Shown one piece after another: positions 1-12,257 of a stretch of 64,000 nt of DNA. The DNA comes from Labia minor. Lineage: Eukaryota > Arthropoda > Insecta > Dermaptera > Spongiphoridae. The notes under the pieces are model-generated. The model saw only the letters and a list, made by a program, of their open reading frames with translations. It did no database searches and was not told the origin of the DNA. The position numbers and the translations under genes are program-made. The stretch's first letter is position 1. Every line of letters begins with the position of its first letter. The stretch lies in NCBI GenBank assembly GCA_963082975.1, contig OY720348.1:71511719-71575718 (forward strand), written 5' to 3'.

Positions 1-280
1 TTACTTGAACCAAGTATTTTAGTGCATTATGATAAAGAGAATATAAAATTAGTTTGACAATATTTTTAATATAGCTTTAATGAAAAGAAAATGAATAATT
101 TTAATTAATGAATCGATTATTAAAAAAAAATTTGAACTAATTGTCAGGTATGTGAATTTATATTTAATTGGACACATACTTGGAATTGTATAAAAATAAA
201 AGAATTTAATTTAATTAGTTGAGTAATTAAAATATTAATTAGTAAAGACCTAAAATAAAAAATAGAATAAAATTAATATA

Positions 281-801
281 TACGAGGTAAATTCAATAAG
301 GAAAGAGGCAAATAGCTTTAGCTCAAAAATGGTTTATTTGATTTTTACAAAATTCAGGCTATTTTTCAACATAATCATCCCACACAGTTATGCTTGTCCC
401 ACCTTTCTGGCAGCTTCCTAAGTCGACCCGTAATAAGCTTCAAATATTGAGTTGGCATTTCTTACCTCATCCTGCCTACATTCCCGACCTCGCTCCATCT
501 GATTATTACCTGATTGGACCACCCAAAGACCCCACTAAGTGAAATGAAAGATTTGCTAACCATGAGGAAGTTAAGGAAGCGGTGCCAAAGTGGCTTCGGG
601 GTAAATCGAAAGTATTCTTCGCCAAGGGAATTAGGATGAGGGAAAAGATGGGATATTGTACATAACTGTGGGAGTGATTTTGTTAAAAAATAGTCTGAAT
701 TTTGTTGCCTGTTTGTTTAGTTCTATATAATTTATATATTAAAAAATAAAAGAAACAAAAATATATTATTTAGATTATTGAGCCTTCCCTGGACCCCCGT
801 A
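281..801 (+). mobile_element. Degenerate mariner relic
   Basis: The ends read TACGAGG and CCCCGTA, flanking about 520 bases. Inside, on the plus strand, a frame with breaks reads LPHPAYIPDLAPSDYYL, the mariner transposase signature (HPPYSPDLAPSDYHLF) with the catalytic-region aspartate. It continues with the C-terminal pattern RFANHEEVKEAV...W...K..FFAKGI. In-frame stops and loss of the N-terminal half show that it is dead. It sits upstream of the first AKAP2-like exon, probably in an intron. Confidence 0.75.
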
Positions 802-2568
802 ATGTGAATAATCTAAAATTTTTGCAATATTACTATAATTTTTTTTTAATGTTTTTTACTAACTAAAAAAAGAACGAATGATATCCTTCTCGAATCACCG
901 ATGCTAATTAGAACGGATCGTTTTGCTATTCTCTTAACTGCATTAATCTTTCTCATTATTTCTTAATTAATTAAAACTTTAATCATTATATCGCAAAAAA
1001 ACTAATTAAGTATTAACTATTTATATCATTATCTTGATCCGAAAGGAAAAAGAATTAATTCCACAAAGGTTTTTCTTTTCATTATTTTTTTTTTTTTTTT
1101 TATAATAGTTGAAATAATTGAGAATTTATTTAGGGTGGTGTATTATAAAATTAGTTTTTTTTTTTTTTGTCTTTTAAAGGAAATAAGCATTTGTTGAAAA
1201 AAGAGTCAAAAATTTATAAGAAAATTGTGAAATTTGGTTGCATAATCGTCAGGAAATGAACATCGTCCTTGTAATTAAATGCAACAAAAAAAAACATCAG
1301 AAATTTAAATAATTAGGGAATAAGGTCATATATGAAGAAAAACATTCAGAGAGGGAGTTTCAAAGAAAAAATTTATATATTTTTATTCGTTGATGTTTTG
1401 TTTATGAGTAGTTAATTGAGCTTTTTTTTCATCTACGTTAATATCAAGTACCCCCACCATTGCGATATCTCTGTCTGAGATCAACTGTTTTTACTCAATC
1501 CAATCAGGAACAAACAATGATTCCTGGTCTTACAAATTAAGCCCCAATATCCCAGACAAATTTGGAAATTAACGCCAAAATGGACACAAAAATAACTGCT
1601 AAAATGACAAGATTCAAATTTCCAAAGTTGACAAAACTCTAAAACTTATATATATATATTGTCGTATATTGAGGACTTAGTATGGGTTGGGTTATTAAAA
1701 AAAGGATTTAAAATTAATAAAATTGATCTTTAATTTAATTGATAGCACTCTGTTAATTATTAATAGAAAATAGTAGGGTGAATCCAGCGAAGTTTGAAAC
1801 TTGATATTTGGCGCCCATTTTGATGATAATTTTGAGATTCTAGGTATTTTGCTTTGAATGAGTGAATACTAACAAGTGGAAACCTAATTGAATATAGATA
1901 TATATACCTAGAACCCCAAAATTCCACTTTCTTCTTCTTGAAAATTCCCCCAAAATGGGCGCCAAAACATCAAGAATCAAATTTCATAAAAACATGGGAA
2001 ACTCTTTCGGAAATAACTTTTCATAATACTCTAGGTATTTTGGGTTTGGCTATTCATATGCTACTTTTCATATATATATATACATCTATTATTTGGTTTC
2101 ACTTTTCTAAATGAATTCTAAATTTAAAATATGTAGATATTCATTTTATAAACTGATTGCTATTCTTCTAGTGATCTTTCTCTCTACGCTCTCCTCTTTT
2201 CTTACTATTTTGATTTCATTATTATTATACCAAAAATCTTCGTCTTTTATTTTCCTCAAATAACCATTACAATTCGAATAAGATTAATTCTTATTTGTGA
2301 TTAATTCTTTAATTCTGTTAATTCAAATTATTATTCAATTAATTCATAATTTCATTTCATTTGTTATATATTTATATGTGATATGTGTGTGATATAAAAA
2401 GTGAATAATAATTTAATTAACCAAATTTAGTTTATTAATTTGAATCGAATTAAAAAAATATTAATTTAATATTTATCAAAATTATTGAAATATTTTTTTT
2501 TTTTAAGGGAACTATTTTAAGGGATTTATAAATATTTTAAAACCAGAACAAAACAATTAATTTTTTGA
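802..2568. other. AT-rich intronic DNA with a GGCGCC-centred inverted repeat
   Basis: No exon was found. Around 1783-2050 two arms face each other, both containing GGCGCCCATTTTG (one as its reverse complement) with similar flanks. It looks like a decayed fold-back element; related GGCGCC text recurs near 47040. Confidence 0.4.
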
Positions 2569-3090
2569 TAATTGTTTAGTCCAACCAATTTATCATGGAT
2601 TTGGATAAAACTTTACCAATGGATTCCTTTTTTTGATTCAAAACAAACTTCTCTTAAGGAGTATATGGCGGTCACTTCTAGTTTATGAGATAAAATTTAT
2701 TAAAGTTCGCATATAAACCATTGATATTCTATTTAGCTACCATGTTTTATTATTTGATCAGCCGAGGGCTCCACTAATTTTTACTGGTTTTTATAAGAAA
2801 TCTAAAAAATTAATTAATTAAATAATTTTCCTATATCCATTCCGAACTTATAAAAACCAAAAATTAGTGAATAAGTGAATAATTAGTGAATTAGTCAATA
2901 AAACATTATTAAATGGCTGCTTATTCATAACTAGTTTATATGCAAACTAAAATATTTTTTTTCTCGTAAACTAGAAGCGACCGCCACATAATGCTTAAGA
3001 AAAGTTTGTTTGGAATCAAAAAAGGAATTCACTGGTAAAGTTTTATCTAAATCCATCATACATCGGTTAGACTAAACAATTACTAATTTT
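2569..3090. mobile_element. Fold-back MITE (family F), copy 1
   Basis: The arm starting ATTGTTTAGTC, with ATGGATTTGGATAAAACTTT after it, returns inverted at the right end. The arms are over 100 bases long and share CAAACTTTTCTTAAG-like and GCGACCGCC-like text. Related copies lie at 48160-48415 and 60300-60835. There is no coding sequence. It lies just before the exon at 3432. Confidence 0.65.
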
Positions 3091-3431
3091 TTAAATCAAG
3101 ATCGCATTAAATAAATATTATAATAGTTTTACTTCATGAAGGTAGATTATTATTAATCAATTAATATTAATAATTAAGTAAATTAAGTAGAGATTGATCA
3201 CGATTGATTTTGGATATATATATAAAATGTTGGCGGTATACAAAATCAAAGAAATCTTAAATGATTACATTACATATCTAAATTCTTGTACCATTTTTGT
3301 TCTCTCAATCTTTTTAAAATCATTAATTTAACTAAATCAATATTGATTTAATTATTTTTATCAATGAGATAATTCAATTGTTTTTAAATTTTGTGTGTGA
3401 TTCATTTTTTTTTTTTTTGTTTTTTTTTTAG

Positions 3432-3574
3432 AAGATATCAATTATGACTCGATAGTGCAGAATAAATTGAAGACGAAGACGTACTGGGAGCAATTAATGG
3501 CCGCAGCAGCTGCCAAAAATTCTCCCGTCAAAGGATACCACACCGCCCCAGGAACTTCGATAGATACACCGAAG
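3432..3574 (+). CDS. AKAP2-like gene, first exon in window
   Basis: This internal exon follows a polypyrimidine tract ending in TTTAG and ends GAAG|GTAAAA. Two bases complete a codon from an unseen upstream exon, then 47 codons are open. The peptide includes a YWEQLMAAAAAK segment with a short alanine run, then a Pro/Thr-rich stretch ending DTPK. The reading frame continues in phase 0 into the exon at 5222. A GTG near 3455 is an internal valine, not a start. Confidence 0.75.
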
Positions 3575-6500
3575 GTAAAACTTGAGACCAATCTTCTACC
3601 TACTACCACACAGGAATTTCTATTATTTTACTTTATAACTATAACTATATAACTATTAATTTCTTTATAACTATATATTATATTACTAAAAATTTAAGTA
3701 CATATTATGTACTTTCTATCTATCTCTATAGTGTTAATAAACTCGAAGAAAACTTTTCTCCAGCCTTTCCTATTGTCAACCACCTCCATCCAATTTCTAT
3801 TCTCTTCTAATTCCCTAATATATATTTGTTTGTTTTTTATATAATCCAGTTCTTGATCTATCTAACGGTAGCTTTCCAATTGGTTTCCCTATAAACAAAT
3901 TTTCATATAATATATAAAAACGTTTTCTTATATTAGGAAGTCGAAACACTTCAATAGAATTTATCCCATCTAATTAAATAATATATCTCTCATTATTCTT
4001 TTCATTTATTCTTTTGTAAATAACCCTCCATCCACACTATCTCTTTATGAAAATTTCTGTAAGATGTCCTCAGAAAAATGTACATGGTTTAATAAACCAA
4101 TGTTTAATTTAAATCATCATAGGACATCTTAGTTAAAAAAAATAATAAATAAATAATTAAATAAAATGGGCTACCTTATAAATAGTATCAATAAAATTAA
4201 AAAAAATACTTTTTAGTGATATTTACAACGAATACAAAGTAACAAAATATGTTTCAAATAAGAAAATATTAATTAATTAATATTTAATTTAATTGAAATT
4301 AATTTAAAAGTAATAATAACAATATTAAGAAAAAAAATATTTAAAAGGTTCAATACAATTTGAAATCATTTGTTTTTTATTTTTAATCTGTCATGGTGGC
4401 GTTGACAAATGAATGACAAATTTAGTTATATTAAAAATTTAAATATAAAAAATATTATACTTACTTATTTTAGAAAATATTAAACAGAATTTAGGAAAAA
4501 TATTTAATTTAATTTAATTGAAATTGATTTTACTTTTAATATTATTAAATATTAGAAATTTTAATAAAAATTTAAATATTATAAACATTCTTTATATGAA
4601 AATGTTTGGAAATTTCTAGAATTATTAATTTTATATTGAGAGTTAATTTCTTAACTGAGCCACCAGAGGCACTACATAAAGCGTTTATTATACATATATA
4701 GAGCGATCTAGTCTGTTACATTAATTCTTGTATTATAGTTTAGTCAAATACGCCTCGTAAGGTTAACTGTTAACTAACATTCTCGTGGTCCCGAGTTCAA
4801 GACCCGGGCCTGGCAGGAGGATTTCTCTAGTAGAGGTCTATGGGACGGAGTAAACCCAGCCTCATCACCATTGGGAAGCTACTTGATAAAAATGTAACGC
4901 CTCTGATTTAAAAAACCAAAGTATAGGTTGATAGGACCCGTTCCACTGATCATAGGACAGCTAATTGATAGGCACTGTCCTTGCGGTGGATGTACAAAAA
5001 AGTCAGAGGTTTTTTTTTATTATAGTTTAGTCAGGTGCTAAGCTTATTGTAGAGGCCAATGTACGGTTAATGACATTAGTTATTATTATTATTATTATTA
5101 TTAAATTAAACATTTCTTTATCATTTCGTCTTTTCCCAGCTTTCCTTGTCCCACCATCATATGTCTTCATCATCAACAATTTATTTTATTTATTTCTTTA
5201 TTTTAATATTTATCTTTTCAGGTGGTAGATGCCACTTCCAAATCGACACCCGAATCATTGATTGTCCGTGAGATACGTCAACAACGCGAACGAGAACTTG
5301 CTGTCGCACGAGAAAGAGAGGCGGCAGCAAAAAAAGCGTGTATCAGTAGCGAATCCACTCCATCAGAAGATCTCCAACTACCTAGCATAAATAATACAGA
5401 CGAAGGAAATTGTTCTGAATACGGAAGTGAAGGAAAGGAACTCAGCTTGGATGGCACTGGAAGGTAAGAATAAACAAACAAAAAAATATTTTGCTAATTA
5501 ATAATAAAAACCATTTTAGTCAATGAGAATTTTACTAAATATAATGGACACCCATTTATATATATATATATATATATATCATTAAGAACTCAATTAAGAT
5601 TTATATCTCTCTAAAACAAAAAAAATAAACTAATTTTGTTTGGAAAAGTCAAAAATTAGTTTCAGATAAATTTTGATTGGATGGATGAATGGATGATAAT
5701 GAATAGAAATTTTATATTATTTTATTATTAATTAAAAATATATTTTTATGGGAGAAGGGGTGGGGGGAGGGAAATTAAAAACGTAGTGGCGTAATGAGGG
5801 CGTGGCTAAAGAGGCGCCAATCGAAGATTGATGAACCGATGAATGTTCAAGTTCTATCTCTATTTTCCTGTGATTTAGTCAGGCAAATCAGTTAGGATCG
5901 ATAAGTGGAGTGTGAATGTGATAAGACGCCACACCCAAGAGTCAGTCTGGCCAGACCAATTTCAGTAATTGTTGAGCATTTTACCTGGACAAGACAAGTG
6001 CAGGTGAGTTCTTGCAGAAATCGGAAATATTCCTCTCTCTCTTTCTGTTAGCAAAGAACCCTTCCAAATTGATCAAAGGGTATAAAATTGAAATTTTAGA
6101 TCAATGGGGTGGGTGATATTTGATACTTATTTGATTTTTTTATTTTTTTTTTTTTGGTTTCCATTCAACTTTCCTATAATAATATTTTTATATTATTATT
6201 GAATAGGAAAGTATTTTAAAGAGAATTAATTTTGTTTCTATATATATAAGATATTTTAAGGTATATTGATTAGAAAAATTGGTAGTTATTTCTTGTTGGA
6301 TCTTCATCATCATCAGCATCATTGTATGGAAGGGATTGTGTTAAACAATTAAGATCTCATTTCAAATCTTATTTTTGTTCCCACGGCAAAATTTCTTTCC
6401 ATGGTAAGATTAAAGAGGATTTACTAAGAATTTCTTTTTACCAATAAATCGATCAAAAGTGTAAGTGTCATTGACGAGGAAGAAGTCCGGGTGGTTGTGT

Positions 6501-7011
6501 TTCTTCAGGACAAGAACTGCTTTGTCAGGCTTCTTTCGGGCACACTTTCACTTCATTTTTTGCTTTGTTGATTTTTTTATTTTATTTTATTTTATCATTA
6601 TTTTTTTTTTTAATTTCAATGAACTGTACTTCCTTTCATCTAACTTTTTTTTGTTTTTTTTATTTTTCAATTTATTAACTTTTTGAACATGAAAATATTG
6701 AAAACATTTCCCAATAACCAATAATCAATTATGCGGTTGATTTATATCTCTCCATTAATATTTTAATTAAATTTACTTTTACTTTAAGATAAAAGACAGG
6801 AAAATATTTAAAAGAAAAAAAAATAGAATAAAATCTTTGATTGATTTTTTTTTAACATTACTTTCTTAAATTTTGAATAAATCAATTTTATATATAATCT
6901 ATATATATAAAAAAAGGTTTTTGTCTGCACATTGCTCAGAATTTAAAAATTTTTGCATATCTTCGCGTTTCATGACCTCTAGAATCCAAAAGTGACTTTA
7001 GAATTTTTCAC

Positions 7012-7078
<67 letters not shown>

Positions 7079-10000
7079 CGGAAAATTACTATTTTATAGA
7101 CTCAGAATTGGCTGAACCGATTTCTTTGAAATTACATCACAATATTCTTATATACCTCTAGAGTAACATAGGCTATACATTTTATTAATATCTTATCAAT
7201 AACCGCAGAAATTAATTTTTTAAAGTTTATATAATTCTCCGTGTTGTTCATTCAAGAGCAGCTCGCGGCTCACTGTCGGCCTAGCGGAATCATTTCAAAC
7301 AATGAATTATCATAGAGTTTCCCAATCGAAGAATTATTATAATATTTCCCTTTTTATTTTAAATTCTAATATACAAATATCAATTCAATTAAATAATTTA
7401 TTCTAAAAGTTCTCAATTTAATTAAAATATTTATTAGATCATATTTTTATCTTAAATTATTTTTTATTTAATTGAATATTTCTTCTTTTCTATAATATAT
7501 ATATAATAATATATAAATTTTATCATTGAATAATAAAAAAAAATATTATTTAACCTGAATTAAAATGACTGAATTATATTATCTTTGTTTTTTATTTTAA
7601 TTTAATTACTCTATTATTAATTACTAAATATATATATATATTATATATAAAATTAAAATATGATGATATAAAGTTGTTTTAAATTTTTGACATTTTTAAA
7701 TTGGGTATATTTTTTAAATTTATTAAAATGTCTTTTTTATTTATTATGTTTAAAAGATTCATTTTTATTATGTGATATTAATAAAAAATAACGATGCTCT
7801 GTGCAAGTCGAATCATGTTGCACATAATTAAATAACAATTGCCAAACAAAGAATATAATATTTTTTTAAATTCTTATATTTAAATATCATTTCAATTAAA
7901 TAATTTATTCTAAAAGGTCTCATTTTAATTAATTTAATAAAATATTTAAATCACCATTCAATTTTTTATTAATAGGCTTCTTTTTTTATTTTTAATTTTT
8001 AATAAATTCTCTTTTTTTGATATGATATTAATAAAAAATAATATTAAATTGTATATATAAATATAAAAATTAGAATATTTGAATTTTTTTAAATTTTAAC
8101 ACATGTAATCAATCATATGCATTAAGAATGGAAAATTTTTAAAATCAACTTGCTATTAAATTCAGAAAAAAAATACTGATATATAGAATATATAGACTAT
8201 TCGAATATAATTTAAAACTCTTTCTCTCCTTCTATTTTAAATTAAAAAAACGGAGTTTTAAGAAATTTAGATGCCATATGCAACATGGGTGGGTAAATGA
8301 ATTGGGCTGGAAGAGGAGGCAATTTATAATTTTCTTCTAATTCAGATTTAGGACAAATCGTACAACATTATATCAAATCTCGCTAAGAACATTCAATATT
8401 TTTGTACACAAAATATTCAGAGTATTGGCTAAGCGTATCACTCACAATCAGTTTATATTGAAATTTATATAAATTAACAAAGTAAAAATTTTTATTTTTT
8501 TAAATTTTATTATAATGAATCAAAAAAAATTAAATATATAGATCACATGATTAAGAGAAGCAAAAAACTTAACAGAAAATAACTGTTGGATGGAGGTCGG
8601 ACATGACAGAAACTGTAAGCGAAATCTTCATATTGCGACGAATAATTTTCAAATCCCCTAGCACCACAGAATTTAAGTTTCTTTTAAGGAAAATAACTAT
8701 GATCTAAAAAAATTAATAAATGAACTTAATAATAAAAAAAACAAATAAATCAATTAATTTAAATTAATACTATTAATGAATGTATATATTGGTCATTTAT
8801 CTATAGTTTTATACCGTTAATTTTTATAAATTGTCTCAAGTCTCTATTTTTGCATTTTCTCAAGTTTCATTATAATTAAAAATATTCAATAATAATCTAG
8901 CAATGAAAATAAAATACCAAAATGTAATGATCAAGAAATATTATACTCTATTATAACATATACAATACTTATAAACTATAGGCGGAGGAAATATTAGGAG
9001 ATATCATTGCGGGTTCAGGCCAAATCGACCAACATTAATTAAGATATTTTCATTATGACAGATATTAGGAACAAAACCGCGAATTCAATATTTCTGTTCA
9101 CTAATTATTTGTAGACTTTAGTAAAACATACGCATAACTCAATAGATCCGGATAAACTTTTTCAAATTTTCAATCTTCAAATTTCTCTTGAAGGTAGTAA
9201 AGAAAGAATAAGATGCGGAAATCAATTGTAAAATATTAGGTTACTCAGACGACTTAAATATAATAGGAGATTCGGCAATTGCAATTACAGATAGCGAGGA
9301 AAATTTAATGGAGGTTTGAAATTAATAGTGATAAGAAAAAATATTTAGTAACAAAGAGGAAGAGTATTAACATACAAAATCTTAATATACAAAATGTAGA
9401 ATTTGAATATGTAGAAAAATTGAATGTAATCACGAAGGATAATAATATTTGAGAAGAATTTAAATCGGGGTTGCAATCGGGAAACGCCTGTTATCTGCAA
9501 TAAAGAGGCTTATCTCTTCAAAATTATTATCAAAGGGAATATATAAAAAGATTATTTTGCCTGTTGCATTATATGGGTGGGAGGCATGGTCTATGATCCT
9601 TGGAGATGAGAGTAGATTCAGAGTATTTGAGAATAGGATTCTTCCCTGCATTTATTGGCCAAAGAAAGATGAGGTCACCGGGTATGAGGGAGACTGTCTA
9701 ACAAGAAATTGCATGGCCTCTCTGCATCTTCAGAAATAGTTAGGGTTATAAAAGGGAAAAAGCTGCGATAGGCAGGGCACGTGGCAAGAATGGGAGAGGA
9801 AAAAGATATTGGTGGGAAGACCGATTGGAAAACGTCCGCTTGGAAAACCAATGACGCGTAGGAAGGGACGTAAGAGAGATGGAATAAGGGCTCAGGATAG
9901 GGACACTTGGAGAAATGTGGTTGTTGCGGCTAAGAACTTTAGAGTATCTTTGAGCCACATAGGTAGATAGATATAACATATACAATAATAATATATATAA

Positions 10001-12222
10001 TTAATATAGTGATTAAATTAAAATATATTTTTTAAATAAGAACACAAAAAGAAATGAATGTTTTATGTAATATACTGATTGAAACAAAATGGATGAAAAC
10101 CTTTTAATACTTTCAACCACCAAATACTATGTACAACTCGGGGGTACAGGGGGCGGAGCCCCCGTCTAGGTGTGAAGAGCGCCGAAGGCGCTCTGAGCAG
10201 CTAGTACATAAATAAGGAAATAAAATAAATATACTTTTCTATAGGATTGTTGGTGTTATTGTATTGTATTGTATTTTTTTTTAATGAATTATTATAGTTA
10301 AATTTCCAAACTATTTTACTATAATTTATTTGTAGATTATTTATAGACTTGTGTTGATTAACATTGATATCTAATAGTAATTAAGAACAAGGTTAAATTT
10401 TTTTTTAAATTTTCCATAAATATTTTTAATAGAAAATTTATCATTTATTTAAAATATATTGCATAATAAATAAAATCAATTAATAAAATTCTAAAAATTG
10501 GTGAATGATATTCCATATTGTTAATTTTTGACTGCTATTAGTATAATTTTTAAATATTAGAATTTGCATTTTGAAATATTATTTTTTAGGTTATGTTTCT
10601 ACATTTTATTAAGAGGGTAACTATAACTTTCAGGGAAGTGTAAATTTATAAACTATTAAGTATTTAAGGGATTCAATTTCATTTTTATTCCATTGGAGTA
10701 AAATAATAAAATAGATCAGAGCCCAGACCATCCAGAGGTTCTCAAACTGTTGTGCATGCACTGGTGGTACCTAATAACCTGAGTGTAGTACCTACAGTAC
10801 AGTTACTTTTTTGTAACGAAATCATTTTTGTGGTACCTGAACTTTTTGACAGATGTTTCTGTGGTATTAACTTCAATATGAGAACCCCTGAAATAGACAA
10901 TGTATAAATTGACAAAAAAAAATTACCTGATCTCTATGCATTTCAAGATTTCATTATTTTACAACTTATATCAATTAATTCTTATATATTTATCTGAAAA
11001 ATAAACAAAGATGAAATAGTATCTGTTTATATATTAATTTTAGCTTAAATTAAGACATTCTGTTTAATTTATCATTATCATTTAAATATGTTTTCAATGA
11101 TAGGCTTGATATTTATTTTTTTCCTAGAAATAATTTTTAATGGCACTACATTATTTTATCCTCGGCATTATATAATTATCTCATTTTTATTCTGAGATTA
11201 AAACAATTATTTTATCGTTATCAGATGTTAAACAACTTGATGGTTCAGATTAATCAATATCCTATGATGATGTAAAATATTTGATTAAAAAAAATATAAT
11301 ATAAATTGAAGAATGTGAATTGAAATATGCCATATAATAATATTTTGAGCTGAAAAAAAGTTAATTATATAGTGAAACAAAATTAAAAACAACAACAAAT
11401 GATTAAAAAAAATGATTATTAGGAATTAAATAAAGAGATATGAAAAATATTATTTAATTATACTCAAAAATAATCTATGTAAATAAACACAATTCTTGTT
11501 TTTCATTTTTCAAAACACAGATTATTTATGTTTCTGATTATTTCAAAATTCTTTATAGTTTTATTTTTATTTTCTACTCATCAATAAAAAAAAACCTCTT
11601 ACTTTTGTATATATCCTATGCAAGAACAGCGTCTATCAAGTCGGTTATATTAATTGGTTGTCCTATCAACCTTTACCTTGATTTTCTTGATCGGAGGCGC
11701 TACTTTTTATCAATTAGCTTCCTAATTTCGATCTCAGAGGTTGGGTTGACACCGTCCCATAGACCCCAGCTAGAAAAATTCCCTTGCCAGAGCTGGGACA
11801 ACGGGGATATGACTTAATGCCGATAACCCCCAAGTTGCCTGGCGTCTTTCTTAATAATAATATAATACAAAAATTAATAATTATTTTTCTAAAAAAAAAA
11901 ACAAAAATATTTTATTTTCATTTCAATATTTGTCAACGTAACCATCTTGGCAGCACCTTTTCAAAATTTGAAAACAAACCTGGATCACGAGAATGTGAGC
12001 TAACACTGTTAACCAATACCCTACGGGGGCGTCTTCTACTCAACATTAAATGAGAAAATATAAAATTGTATTTAATTTTAAAACATCAAATAATAAATAA
12101 TAATTGGAAATATTTCCTGTAGAAAAATATGGTAATTAAATTCTTCAATAATTCAAAATTAAAATTAAGAACTATATACTGAAATTAATTATAATAATAA
12201 TATAATTATATATTGTTTATTC

Positions 12223-12257
<35 letters not shown>

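Larger units (their letters stand above)
6898..10204 (+). mobile_element. Non-autonomous Helitron, copy 1
   Basis: The 5' end TCTATATATATAAA follows an A. The 3' end is CTAG followed by T, as expected for Helitron insertion between A and T. An 8-bp GC-rich hairpin (AGAGCGCC-GAA-GGCGCTCT, 10176-10194) ends 10 bases before the 3' end, as Helitrons have. A second hairpin (GGGGGC-GGA-GCCCCC) lies at 10149-10163. There are no terminal repeats or target duplication and no Rep/helicase gene, so it cannot move alone. The interior has a (TCTG)n tract and a captured LINE fragment. A second copy lies at 33243. Confidence 0.85.

Noticed and set aside
5278-5481. Minus-strand frame opposite the exon at 5222
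   Set aside because: Shadow of the plus-strand exon carrying the REIR motif.
9460-9985. Minus-strand open frames opposite the LINE fragment (and at 35435-35956)
   Set aside because: They are shadows of the plus-strand reverse-transcriptase fragment, whose motifs are recognisable.
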